From Aquimarina acroporae (GTDB lineage: Bacteria; Bacteroidota; Bacteroidia; Flavobacteriales; Flavobacteriaceae): DNA of 64,000 nt. The position numbers and the translations under genes are program-made. The notes beneath the pieces were generated by a model. It was not told where the DNA came from. It saw only the letters and a program-made list of their open reading frames with translations, and made no database searches. The DNA lies in the NCBI RefSeq assembly GCF_023195925.1, contig NZ_JALPRE010000007.1, forward strand, positions 434,001 through 498,000, written 5' to 3'. Each line of letters opens with the position of its first letter. Positions within the stretch are counted from its first letter, which is position 1. Shown here piece after piece: positions 34,326 to 43,026 of this stretch.

Positions 34326-35255
34326 TTAATTTATGTCAAAACTTTGCGTGGTACTTGCATCACTTTCATTATTTGCGGCATCAAATGCTTTTAAAAACCA
34401 ATAATATGTTTTACTGGCTTCTAAAGTAATTTCTGAAGGCGAAGTAACTCTATCTTTGGTTACCAGCCGGGTAAGTACCTCGTCTTCATAGACATAAACA
34501 CTATCAAACTCTGCAGTACCTTCTATTGCTTCCCGGGTCCAACTAAAAGAAACAGTCGTATCGGTTAAAGTAGCTTCATTTGCAGGTGTAACTGCCGAAG
34601 GCGTATTCGGTTTCATAGTATCCACAGTGAGTGTCCTCATAGTATATAAGGTGTTTTGAGTTGCATTTTCTGCCCGTACCTGCCATTTACTACCTCCTTC
34701 GGGAAAAGTAATTTCAAAAGTGGTTGTATTTGTTGTTTCTTCCTGTACTACCTCATCACTACTATTTAAAATTTGTAATCTATAGGTATTTGCATTGGGA
34801 ACCACTTGCCATTCTAAAGTCACAGTAGGTTCACTAGTAATCAAATCATTTGCAGGCGACGTTAACAATACCTCTCTGGAAGCAAAATCAACCGGTTCTA
34901 TTACCGATAACTTGGCTGAAGCATAAGCCGTAGAAGATCCCGAGTTCTGTGCTCTAACCCTCCATTCATAAGAATTCTTAGTTAAGGTGGTTCTAAAACT
35001 TGTTGATGATACTGTGGTATCCTCTACAATCTGGGCCGCATTTTCAAAGTCGGGTCTAGCAATTTGTAAACGATATGAAGTAGCCTGATCCACACCTTCC
35101 CAACTAAAATTTATCGAAGTTTCATCGATCTGACTCCCATCAAGAGGTGCAATAATAGAGATAACTGCCTCGGTTAAATCTTCTTCTATGAACGCTTCCT
35201 CACACCCTATAAAAACCAGAGTTAAAGAAAGACAATATAACATATATTTTTTCAC
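34326..35255 (-). CDS. Lipoprotein with three FN3/Ig-like repeats
   Basis: 309 residues if translation starts at GTG 35255 (VKKYMLYCLSLTLVFIGC); an ATG at 35243 and a GTG at 35318 are alternatives, the last giving an unlikely long N-terminus. The lipobox is VFIG-C. Three fibronectin-III-like units follow, each with an SW/EW strand, a Y-R-L-Q-I strand and a W-R-V-R-A strand (units near 45-125, 130-215, 220-305). It is inside the secretion operon but has no counterpart in classical T2SS or T4P. It may be a pilotin-like, surface or substrate-binding component. Confidence 0.75.
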   Translation of the reverse strand: MKKYMLYCLSLTLVFIGCEEAFIEEDLTEAVISIIAPLDGSQIDETSINFSWEGVDQATSYRLQIARPDFENAAQIVEDTTVSSTSFRTTLTKNSYEWRVRAQNSGSSTAYASAKLSVIEPVDFASREVLLTSPANDLITSEPTVTLEWQVVPNANTYRLQILNSSDEVVQEETTNTTTFEITFPEGGSKWQVRAENATQNTLYTMRTLTVDTMKPNTPSAVTPANEATLTDTTVSFSWTREAIEGTAEFDSVYVYEDEVLTRLVTKDRVTSPSEITLEASKTYYWFLKAFDAANNESDASTTQSFDIN

Positions 35256-35300
35256 ACGTTTAAATTTTAGTAATTGTCTAAATAAATTAATGATAAAATT

Positions 35301-35327
35301 GAGAACGTATGTTACCACTTCGTTCTC
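35301..35327 (-). terminator. Weak hairpin inside the secretion operon
   Basis: The arms GAGAACG and CGTTCTC are separated by 13 bases within the 197-bp gap between the two lipoprotein genes, and on the minus strand AATTTT follows. It could be an attenuator or processing site that lowers expression of the distal genes. Support is limited. Confidence 0.3.
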
Positions 35328-35515
35328 CTATTAAGAATTTTAAAACATTCTCGTTGGTGAAATAATTTTTAAATTTCTTGATGTTCGATTCATATATCGA
35401 TACTATTATTTTTTAATTGTAAGCTAGAATTACGCAACACTCAGTGATCTTTATTTCTTCTCTTCATTGAGCTCTTTGTTCAATTCCTTACACTATTTTT
35501 TTGGTTTTCTTTTTA

Positions 35516-36262
35516 TTACAACTTAAAATAATCCATTTTTTCCTGAGCCTTACTGGCGTCTCGATAAGCATCATTCCCACAAGTTCCTGTTTTGTCTACA
35601 ATACCTGATAGCACTACTTTTCTTTTCCCATTTATTTTCCAGCAAAAATAAGATTGTTGATACCCAAAAATGGAGGTAGCAGCAAAATCGATTGTTTTAT
35701 AGGTTTTACCACCTCTCACCAAAGCAATTTGATACTGTTTATATTTTTGATTTTCTAAAAAAACAGCTTCAGCTATTAGAATTTCCCGTATTATTTGTTG
35801 TGGTAATGCCAGCGAAACCGCTGTTACTACACCAGCATTTTTTTGGTTTTTGAGATATTGTATGACATGATCATTTTCTTCATTTTTCATTTCAGAAAGC
35901 AACGTGATTTGGTCAAGGATTTCTAATTTTAAAAAGCCTGGTTTTGCTTTCACTGAATCGACATATTTTACATGCTGCTTATTATTTTGAGATACTTTTA
36001 GATAGGCTTTATAGGTACTTTCATTAAAATCGGTTGAAGTGACTCCTACGCGAATAGCATTATTATAGGTTGGCAATGCAGTTTCCTTAAAATCGGATGA
36101 AAGAATATCAGTATTTTGAACACCTATTACCCCTAATGCAATGGGAGGAGTAACTGCCGTTTGCATTTTAGAATTCTTTACATTAATACTCTTACAGCAT
36201 ACCAATGTAAAGCTGATGAATATCAACATAAAATGTTTTCTATATATATACATGTTTTTCAT
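35516..36262 (-). CDS. Lipoprotein of the secretion operon, function unknown
   Basis: 248 residues. The signal sequence ends in LVCC, an imperfect lipobox with two adjacent cysteines. The mature part has an N-terminal region rich in Thr/Val and a helical middle (LLSEMKNEENDHVIQYLKNQK), then a strand-rich end with FGYQQSYFCWKINGKRK. No family was recognised. It lies 10 bp after the PilO-like gene. Position suggests a role like that of a pilotin, which guides the secretin to the outer membrane; this is inference only. Confidence 0.7.
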   Translation of the reverse strand: MKNMYIYRKHFMLIFISFTLVCCKSINVKNSKMQTAVTPPIALGVIGVQNTDILSSDFKETALPTYNNAIRVGVTSTDFNESTYKAYLKVSQNNKQHVKYVDSVKAKPGFLKLEILDQITLLSEMKNEENDHVIQYLKNQKNAGVVTAVSLALPQQIIREILIAEAVFLENQKYKQYQIALVRGGKTYKTIDFAATSIFGYQQSYFCWKINGKRKVVLSGIVDKTGTCGNDAYRDASKAQEKMDYFKL

Positions 36263-36272
36263 AGTTGTTTTT

Positions 36273-36791
36273 TTAATTCAAACGTTGCAACAAAATGTTA
36301 CACTGTAAATACGTTTTCCTAGTTCTAAAGTTTTTTTTCTTTTCAAAACTCATTTGTATGACATTCCCAAAACTATATTTTTGTTCAAGTGCATACACCA
36401 CATTAATTAGTGATTGGTAGTCACCTTGTATTGTAAAATTATAGGTTGTTGTAGTTTTTTCACTTCCTTCATCGGTAAAAACATGTGGTTCTTCAAAGCC
36501 TACCAAAGTAAACCCAGAATCGCTAGACAATGTATTCAGGGTTCTTAAAATATTGTTCTGCAAAGAACTCCCTTCAACATTGTTTTTCTGGAGAATTTCG
36601 TTTAGTTGTTTTTCTTTATTTGCCAAAGCAGCTAACTGTACCGGAGCAGATTGATACGCCTCCTTCTGTTGCTCAAGTTTGGTAACTTCATTGCTCACCG
36701 CAAAAGTTTTGGCAAATCCAAAACGATAGGCGAAAAGGAACACCAATAACAACCCTATGATCAGAATAATATTTTTATTTCTTTGTGTCAT
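36273..36791 (-). CDS. PilO/GspM-like inner-membrane protein
   Basis: 172 residues: one membrane helix (about 8-25), a coiled coil (about 30-75, VTKLEQQKEAYQSAP...LANKEKQLNEILQKN) and a small ferredoxin-like domain (about 80-172, with the strand TYNFTIQGDYQSLINVVYALEQK). This is the layout of PilO and GspM, which dimerise with PilN/GspL in the alignment complex. It overlaps the PilM/PilN-like gene by 17 bp. Confidence 0.8.
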   Translation of the reverse strand: MTQRNKNIILIIGLLLVFLFAYRFGFAKTFAVSNEVTKLEQQKEAYQSAPVQLAALANKEKQLNEILQKNNVEGSSLQNNILRTLNTLSSDSGFTLVGFEEPHVFTDEGSEKTTTTYNFTIQGDYQSLINVVYALEQKYSFGNVIQMSFEKKKNFRTRKTYLQCNILLQRLN

Positions 36792-37983
36792 GGGCTAATT
36801 GTATTATAAGTTCAAAACTTGACGTATTTTTTTTATCTACGCCATAACTAGCAATGGTAACTCTGGTTACAAAATCTAAATTTTCGATAGCATTTAACCA
36901 CGAAGTAAAATCTTTTTTATCGATAGAATTTCCCGTAACAGATATCACATGGTTTTTAATTTGAATGGGTTTATCATTGCGAATAGTTTTTGCCAAAGGC
37001 TGATATACAAAAGAAGAAAGCAATATTGTGGTTGGCTGCAAGGCAATAATTCTATCTGCATATAAGGAGCTTTTAGAAAACCCAGTAGTTAAAATACTAT
37101 TGACGATAGCTTCTTTACCCGCAACAATGGTTTGTTGTCTTTTGATACTTTCATTTTGACTGGTGTATACTTGAATCTCTTCTTGTAACCCTTGCCACTT
37201 CTTATACTTCGAATTAAACACAAAGAAATTAATAAGAAGTGTAATCAATAAAAACCCGACACCATATTGCAATGCTTTTTTAAAAAAAGTAACCTCTTTG
37301 TATTGCTCCCGTAGATGCTGATTGAGATCTGCTACATTTCCACTAATTTTAGCTTGGTGAGAAAAAGAATCTAATGTCATTGCTAATGGAAGTACATGCG
37401 AACTCCCTACACCTAAACCTTGTATTTCATAATGCTTAGATAATTCGGTGCTCCGATTAATTGCAGTCACTTGAGTATTGTGCAATGTAATACTCGAAGT
37501 ATGCGTTAACAATTCATCAGTATCAATAAAAGAGGTTAAGCTAGCTGCTTTAAGATTCCCTAAAGCCACTTCGGTAATTATAATTTTTTCCTTTCTATAT
37601 GCATTTATGATTTCATCTACCTTAGACTTTCGGCAAATAGCTATAAAGGATTTAGCATCTGTTTTGAGAATCTCATAGTAAAAATCATCGAGATTTAAAT
37701 TTGGATACGCTTTTGATAAAACCTCATGATCTGCACCAATTGTATCTACTTCTTTGGTAAGTAAACTACCATTAGTAATAGCAATACCAACTCTTGGAAT
37801 AGTTTTCACTTCATCTGCCACATCCTGAATTTGATGCACCGTAAAAGTATGAGAGATATCGAGTTCTTCTTTTTTCAACTGGATTTGAAGGCCTAAGATG
37901 ATCTGCTCGTTATCATTCCCAGAATGTTCGAGTGTGACATAGGTTTTACCCATAGGGTTATATGAAGAGAACTTTGTACCCAT
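36775..37983 (-). CDS. PilM-PilN/GspL-like assembly protein
   Basis: 402 residues. A cytoplasmic actin-like part (about 1-230; RVGIAITNGSLLTK, ALGNLKAAS) resembles PilM or the cytoplasmic domain of GspL. Then come one membrane helix (about 240-260, YGVGFLLITLLINFFVF), a coiled coil (about 265-300) and a PilN-like periplasmic domain ending near 400. Having both parts in one chain resembles GspL rather than separate PilM and PilN. It starts at the last base of the secretin stop codon (1-bp overlap). It links the ATPase to the periplasmic PilO-like protein. Confidence 0.75.
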   Translation of the reverse strand: MGTKFSSYNPMGKTYVTLEHSGNDNEQIILGLQIQLKKEELDISHTFTVHQIQDVADEVKTIPRVGIAITNGSLLTKEVDTIGADHEVLSKAYPNLNLDDFYYEILKTDAKSFIAICRKSKVDEIINAYRKEKIIITEVALGNLKAASLTSFIDTDELLTHTSSITLHNTQVTAINRSTELSKHYEIQGLGVGSSHVLPLAMTLDSFSHQAKISGNVADLNQHLREQYKEVTFFKKALQYGVGFLLITLLINFFVFNSKYKKWQGLQEEIQVYTSQNESIKRQQTIVAGKEAIVNSILTTGFSKSSLYADRIIALQPTTILLSSFVYQPLAKTIRNDKPIQIKNHVISVTGNSIDKKDFTSWLNAIENLDFVTRVTIASYGVDKKNTSSFELIIQLAHDTKK

Positions 37984-40187
37984 TAATAAAATACAGTAGG
38001 TTTTATAATTACATTAAGTCTTCGTTTTGAATCTTCTCTTACTCTTTTACTGAACAACCATTTTATGATCGGAATACGAGATAGTAAAGGCACTCCCGAA
38101 CCAGAATCGTTTTTCACTTTTTGTTCAATGCCTCCTAATATTGCTACATCATTCGCCTGCATGCGCATGATAGACGAAAACCTTCTACTATTGATATCTG
38201 GTGGTGCATTTTCAGCAATACGTTCGCCACTAAAATTAGATTGAATTACCTGGATATCGAGTGTTATTTGCCCATCTCCAGAAACAAAAGGCTTAAACTC
38301 TAATGCTAGTTCAGCATCTATAGGCTGATAATTTACGATCTCAGAGGTTTGTGGATTCTGAGACCCGAAAATATTCTGACTAGTAACTGCATAATAGGTA
38401 GTTTGTCCACTAGACAAATAGGCTTTATGGCCATTTAATGTACTTAACTTAGGTGTAGAAAGAATCTTTACATTACCGTTGGTCTCCATTGCCTTGATAT
38501 CCATGTAAAAGTTAGGAACCACATTCCCAAGGTTTAAAGATCCAAAACCATCAAAACCACCAATAATTCGATTAATGGTTTGTGCACCTAGGGTTATATT
38601 GGCATTTGGAAAAGCTACTCCTTCATCGTTTACAGGTTCTTTACCTAACCCAAACTCTACTCCTGTTTCTACGGTAGCAGATCGATTGACTTCCAAAATC
38701 ATAACTTCGATAAGAATAAGAGGAACTGGCTTATCCACATATTTTACGAAGTTTTTGAATTTTTCGACCTTTGCCCCCGAACCACTAACAACAAAACTAT
38801 TAAGTTCTGTATCTATCTTAATATCTAAACCCTGAGTAACACTAAGTGGAAATATATCTGAAATAGATCCTGCTTCATTACTTTGTGAGGAACCTGTTCT
38901 TGAGAAATTATTTCCTGAATTAATTCGATTTCTTGAATTGAGCCCTCCTTGGTTTAAACCGTTATTTTGGTTACTACCAAAATAACTAGTTCCTCCTGTA
39001 ACAAAATTGTTATTATTGAAGCTATTTCCGTAAGAAGTAGATGGATTGGCATCTCCTAACATAGCTATAGATCTATGCATCATCTGCACCAATTCAATTT
39101 TTTTAATAGAAAGCTGATCTTCCGTTCCAAAATAATAGATATTTCCTTCTTTTTTAAAGGTGAAATTTCCAGAATTATTTGAAGTGCCAGTTTGAAAATT
39201 TTGAGAAGTAGTATTATTGGGCGTACTCAAATTTGAACTATTATTGGAAGCAGTCGAAGAACTTTTACTCTCAAAAATCTTAATTAATAAATCGTCGAAA
39301 CTTATAGCTTCTGCCTTTACAGTAACAGAACCAGCATTTTCTAAAGGAGAAGCTGTAAAGACATCTAGATCCAAATCCTCGGTAATATTATATACCACAT
39401 CTGAAATAGGTGTATTTTTGAGATCTACTGAAATTACTTTATTGATAGAATCTACTACTTTGTAGTAAAAGTTTCTGCGGTTTCTAAATGGCCTCCCGGT
39501 GCCACCTGAAGTATCACCCCCTTCTAAACTATCGAACTCATAAAACCCATCTCTCGTTTTATTAAAATCGAGATTATTCGCTTCTGCCAATTTTCTTAAA
39601 GCGATATCAACAGGAACATCGCTAATAAAAAGAGTAACCATTTTGTTATTCAAACTTGGAGAAAACAATAAGTTCTTTCCCGAGATCTCGGTAATTTTTC
39701 TAAATACTTTTGGCAACGGATCATTGCTAAAATCTGTAGATAACGTCTCCCTGCTCACATCGTAAGATGCTATCATTTCTTTTTCAACCGGGGTCTGAAC
39801 TGGAGGAACATATTTTCGTATTGATAAAATATTTCCAATAAAATCGATATCTAATTTATATTCCTTCGTTAAAAAAAGTAATAATTCCTGAACACTAACA
39901 TTGTTAAATCCATTTATAATTGTAATACTATTCAACTCTTCGGAAACATTAATATTAATTTTGTGAACTTGGGCTACCGCTCTCAAAAAATTAAGTAAAC
40001 TAGTATTGGATAGGTTGATATTTACCTTTTGAGTTAATGCAGGAACATCTACACTTAACAACTGCAGCTTATTTTCGATTGTAGCAATCCTGTTTTTTTC
40101 ATTGGCCATGTCTTGCAAGGAACCCTGGGCGAGGGATACCCATGCAAAACCAAAAAAGAAACCAAGTATTATTATATATTTTTTCAT
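37983..40187 (-). CDS. gspD: Secretin (GspD/PilQ-like outer-membrane channel)
   Basis: 734 residues. A signal peptide (about 1-20) is followed by an STN/N0-like domain (about 50-120, NLSNTSLLNFLRAVAQVHKI), a second N-domain (about 145-215), a third (about 245-310), a long Asn/Ser/Gly-rich linker (about 310-440) and the secretin domain (about 470-734; VPLILIEVMILEVNR, NVKILSTPKLSTLNG, VPLLSRIPIIKWLFSKR). Secretins form the 12-15-mer outer-membrane gate of T2SS and T4P. The Asn-rich linker is unusually long. The gene is 33 bp after the ATPase gene. Confidence 0.94.
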   Translation of the reverse strand: MKKYIIILGFFFGFAWVSLAQGSLQDMANEKNRIATIENKLQLLSVDVPALTQKVNINLSNTSLLNFLRAVAQVHKININVSEELNSITIINGFNNVSVQELLLFLTKEYKLDIDFIGNILSIRKYVPPVQTPVEKEMIASYDVSRETLSTDFSNDPLPKVFRKITEISGKNLLFSPSLNNKMVTLFISDVPVDIALRKLAEANNLDFNKTRDGFYEFDSLEGGDTSGGTGRPFRNRRNFYYKVVDSINKVISVDLKNTPISDVVYNITEDLDLDVFTASPLENAGSVTVKAEAISFDDLLIKIFESKSSSTASNNSSNLSTPNNTTSQNFQTGTSNNSGNFTFKKEGNIYYFGTEDQLSIKKIELVQMMHRSIAMLGDANPSTSYGNSFNNNNFVTGGTSYFGSNQNNGLNQGGLNSRNRINSGNNFSRTGSSQSNEAGSISDIFPLSVTQGLDIKIDTELNSFVVSGSGAKVEKFKNFVKYVDKPVPLILIEVMILEVNRSATVETGVEFGLGKEPVNDEGVAFPNANITLGAQTINRIIGGFDGFGSLNLGNVVPNFYMDIKAMETNGNVKILSTPKLSTLNGHKAYLSSGQTTYYAVTSQNIFGSQNPQTSEIVNYQPIDAELALEFKPFVSGDGQITLDIQVIQSNFSGERIAENAPPDINSRRFSSIMRMQANDVAILGGIEQKVKNDSGSGVPLLSRIPIIKWLFSKRVREDSKRRLNVIIKPTVFY

Positions 40188-40220
40188 CTAATTATTATAT
40201 TATTTTACAGGCCCCAGACC

Positions 40221-41633
40221 TTAATGGGTAGCCAAAAGTGCATAGACTTCTTCTACCGAAGTAAGCCCCTCAACGACCAGTCGTATTGCGTTTGTTTTTA
40301 ATGTTTTAATATTATTTTGGGTGATATAGTCATCTATTTGCAATTCATTATGCCGTATAGTTGTTTCTAATTCTTTCGTGATCGGTAATATTTCATAGAT
40401 TGCTTTTCGTCCTAAATATCCAGTTTGATAGCAGTGATTGCATCCTTTTGCTACATAGTGCTTGTTTAATTCTTCAGGAATCTCAAAACCTAAAGGAAAG
40501 TCTTTGATTTCCGATTTTTTTTCCTTTTTACAATGATGACAAAGTTTACGCACCAATCGTTGAGCGATACTCATGGTTAATGTACTAGCCAACAAAAATG
40601 AAGGCACTTTCATATCAATAAGTCTTGATATGGTTGCCCAGGCAGAATTAGTATGTATTGTAGATAATACCAAGTGGCCTGTTAGCGCCGCTTTAATTGC
40701 CATATTCGCAGTTTTGTCATCTCGTATCTCACCAACCATGATTACATCTGGGTCCTGTCGCAAAAAAGCTCTTAACGCTGCAGGAAAATCGAACTCGATA
40801 TCTTCTCGCAACTGCACTTGATTTACTCCTTCTAGGGTATATTCTATAGGATCTTCTATGGTTAAAATATTAGAAACCTCTTTATTTAGCTCTTTTAGTG
40901 TTGCATATAAGGTGGTGGTTTTTCCCGAACCCGTAGGACCAGAAATCAAAATAATACCTTGTGGCTTTTTAATGGCTTCACGATATAATTCTAGTTCCTG
41001 TTCTGTAAACCCCAGATCATCAAGCTGCACCTGTTGTGTATCCCGATTTAAAAGTCTCAATACAATTTTTTCACCATACAGTGTTGGCATTGTAGATACA
41101 CGAATATCAAATTCTTCTCCTCCACTTTTAAATGTAATTCGACCATCCTGAGCCAAACGTTTTTGAGAAATATCTAAGCCTGATTGAATTTTGATTTGAT
41201 TTACCAACTGGGGGAATTCTTTCTTGGTAATCGTATACATCTCCTTTAGCTTTCCATCTAACCTAAAACGTACCCTGCAAAACTTCTCATAAGACTCCAT
41301 ATGAATATCACTACTACCAAAATCTTTTGCTGTAGTAATGAGTTTTTGCAAAAAATTGTCTTCGTAATGAAGTTTTTCATTAGAAGTACTTGATTTTCGA
41401 TAATTGAGAGTAAGATAAGATTGTATATTGTCTGATGTCTCAGAAACCAATACGATATCTTGGTTTAATATAATAGAAAGTTCTTTTTGCAAACTTTCCT
41501 GATCAAGAGTATCCGTTTTAAAATGAACAGTATTATCTTCTTTTTCAACCGGTATAATTCTATAATGAAATGCCTGGTTAGAGGTAATTAACTGTTTTAA
41601 CTGAACTGGTATTTCAAAAGTATCTGCACTCAT
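40221..41633 (-). CDS. gspE: GspE/PilB-like assembly ATPase
   Basis: 470 residues. N-terminal domain about 1-90, then the ATPase core with the Walker A motif at 232-240 (GPTGSGKTT), the Asp box (IEDPIEY), Walker B (DPDVIMVGEIRD), the His box (GHLVLSTIHTN) and a tetracysteine zinc site (LCHHC...CNHC) near 375-410. It is the hexameric motor for pseudopilus assembly. Its start overlaps the peptidase stop by one base. No PilT-like retraction ATPase is present, which fits a T2SS-like rather than a retractile pilus system. Confidence 0.95.
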   Translation of the reverse strand: MSADTFEIPVQLKQLITSNQAFHYRIIPVEKEDNTVHFKTDTLDQESLQKELSIILNQDIVLVSETSDNIQSYLTLNYRKSSTSNEKLHYEDNFLQKLITTAKDFGSSDIHMESYEKFCRVRFRLDGKLKEMYTITKKEFPQLVNQIKIQSGLDISQKRLAQDGRITFKSGGEEFDIRVSTMPTLYGEKIVLRLLNRDTQQVQLDDLGFTEQELELYREAIKKPQGIILISGPTGSGKTTTLYATLKELNKEVSNILTIEDPIEYTLEGVNQVQLREDIEFDFPAALRAFLRQDPDVIMVGEIRDDKTANMAIKAALTGHLVLSTIHTNSAWATISRLIDMKVPSFLLASTLTMSIAQRLVRKLCHHCKKEKKSEIKDFPLGFEIPEELNKHYVAKGCNHCYQTGYLGRKAIYEILPITKELETTIRHNELQIDDYITQNNIKTLKTNAIRLVVEGLTSVEEVYALLATH

Positions 41634-42115
41634 TATATTAGATATAAGTTTATTGTATTCGACATCCAGTTTGCAATAAATATCAGAAGTAAAAAAGCGG
41701 CCATATACCCTGCCAAAGGTGTACCCTCATGATGACTTTTATGTTTCATCAGTAACCAAACCAATAATGAAAAGATCAAAGAAAACACAAAGATGATCAC
41801 AAAAGTTACCGATGGGAAAGCTACAGCTAATGCCAAAAAATACAGACCATCAGCAAATCCAAATACTTCTTTAAAAAACGGCCTCTTAATAATGAGCCAA
41901 GCATATAGGTATAATATCCCGAGGATCAACCCTACTAAACTTACATTTATTGCTATTGCATTAAAAAAATGAAGTCTTAATACATTGGTAAAATGCAAAT
42001 ACCCTAATAGAAAGATAAGTGCAGGCAGCAAAAACCAATACACTTCTCTGCTTCTAAGGTCTTGATATGTTATATATCCCAAATTCAAAACTATAAGTCC
42101 TTTTACCAAAAGCAT
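41633..42115 (-). CDS. Short prepilin peptidase (GxGD aspartic protease, A24 family)
   Basis: 160 residues from the ATG at 42115, two bases after the pseudopilin stop; a longer frame from 42199 would overlap the pilin gene. It has about five membrane helices. The two catalytic aspartates are in TYQDLRSREV near the N-terminus and in GFADGLYFL in the middle, the variant of the GxGD motif. It lacks the N-terminal methyltransferase domain with the CxxC pair found in PilD/GspO, so it resembles TadV or archaeal enzymes. It would cleave the four pseudopilins of the operon. Confidence 0.85.
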   Translation of the reverse strand: MLLVKGLIVLNLGYITYQDLRSREVYWFLLPALIFLLGYLHFTNVLRLHFFNAIAINVSLVGLILGILYLYAWLIIKRPFFKEVFGFADGLYFLALAVAFPSVTFVIIFVFSLIFSLLVWLLMKHKSHHEGTPLAGYMAAFLLLIFIANWMSNTINLYLI

Positions 42116-42116
42116 A

Positions 42117-42524
42117 TTAATCTTGTACGATCTGTTTTGGGCTTCCTTTTTCGTCAATTTCCCAAACATTAAATACCCCGTCACCATCAAAATCGACAAC
42201 TGCAGTAGCTCTCGCCTTAAAATTAGAGATAGAAGCTTCTATAATTTCATAGCTGTAGTTTGCAACACCACCACCTTTTACTGTAACCGGTGCCTCATAA
42301 TTAATTTCGGTAAAGTCTAAAGAATATTTAGAATTTAAAAATCTATACTGTGTTTGCATATTGCTTATAGTCTTCAACTGTATTTTTGCCTCTTGCGCCT
42401 TTGTTTGAGCAATAAGAGGTAAGAAATTAGGCAATGCAATTAACAGTAAAATCCCTATGATAGCCAGTACCAATAGCATTTCCTGAAGATTAAAAGCTTT
42501 GAGCTTATATATTTTCAAACGCAT
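42117..42524 (-). CDS. gspG: Major pseudopilin, GspG-like
   Basis: 135 residues. Class III signal: KLKA before F-N-L-Q-E-M, then the hydrophobic helix (LLVLAIIGILLLIALPNFL). Ala stands at -1 in place of Gly; Glu is at +5. The globular part ends with FDGDGVFNVWEID, a stretch like the calcium-binding loop of GspG proteins, which points to the major pseudopilin. It is the first gene of the operon, with its promoter 120 bp upstream. Confidence 0.9.
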   Translation of the reverse strand: MRLKIYKLKAFNLQEMLLVLAIIGILLLIALPNFLPLIAQTKAQEAKIQLKTISNMQTQYRFLNSKYSLDFTEINYEAPVTVKGGGVANYSYEIIEASISNFKARATAVVDFDGDGVFNVWEIDEKGSPKQIVQD

Positions 42525-42568
42525 AAATAGTTTTGTTTATGAAAGACCGTGCAATACTAATTAATACC

Positions 42569-42587
42569 AGTTTCATTTTTTGAAACT
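42569..42587 (-). promoter_or_regulatory. Leader hairpin/dyad of the secretion operon
   Basis: AGTTTCA-N5-TGAAACT with a T5 spacer, in the predicted 5' leader about 45 bp before the gspG start codon. It is the counterpart of the dyad at 30451-30469. In both places CC precedes the left arm and the surrounding 150 bp align, with shared GCAATA.TAA and GTTAAA.TTT stretches. Confidence 0.55.
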
Positions 42588-42642
42588 GAAACATCAATAA
42601 TTGTTAAATTTTATAGATTTTAAACTTGGTCGAAATCCGGAA

Positions 42643-42689
42643 CAAAACTATAATGTGATAATTCTTTTCGCATACAGAAATCTATATTT
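42643..42689 (-). promoter_or_regulatory. Promoter region of the secretion operon
   Basis: Minus-strand TAGTTTTG (42643-42650) fits TAnnTTTG. The dyad-like segment GCATACAGAAATCT (42670-42683) begins 27 bp from the -7 box, exactly as in the RHS promoter at 30526-30572. One arm is imperfect here (TCTATA instead of TCTGTA). The predicted leader to gspG is about 110 nt. Confidence 0.6.
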
Positions 42690-42765
42690 TCCTTACTTAT
42701 TTTTTAAAGCATCGAACTAATAAGTAACAAATATCATAATTCAAATTGTTCTACTATCAGTAACT

Positions 42766-43026
42766 ATTCCCATTCACCGAAAGAAAACATAGGTTTGGTC
42801 GTAGACGAATGGTGTCTCGACAGCAGTACTCCCTTATTCTATTTTCTGCATGCTACTTTTACACTGTAGTTGTTAATAAAGTAATCGATTTTATGAAACA
42901 TAAAGTAAGTAGCAAAGGCTGCCTCTAAAAAGAAACATAAAAGAACATCGTTAAAAAAATAAAGTACCCCAAAACTTGCATATCGTCATAAACAAAAAGC
43001 TATATCACCCCAATATAGCTTTTGTT
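42766..43026 (+). repeat. 260-bp dispersed direct repeat, copy B
   Basis: Direct-orientation partner of 20573-20832 (about 98% identical). It keeps the TAGGTTTG box (42790-42797), the 11-codon frame MKHKVSSKGCL and the terminal hairpin with CACCCCA loop. The sequences outside the two units do not match, so the unit boundaries are clear. Copies A and B bracket the RHS/secretion block. Confidence 0.92.

Noticed and set aside
42116-42199. Longer N-terminus for the prepilin peptidase from 42199
   Set aside because: It would overlap the pseudopilin gene by 83 bp in another frame and add no homologous sequence; the ATG at 42115 follows the pilin stop directly.
30690-42690. Sigma-54 promoter for the secretion operon (rpoN is in the window)
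   Set aside because: No TGGCAC-N5-TTGC-like sequence was found in the upstream region, while a clear -7 box of the housekeeping type is present.
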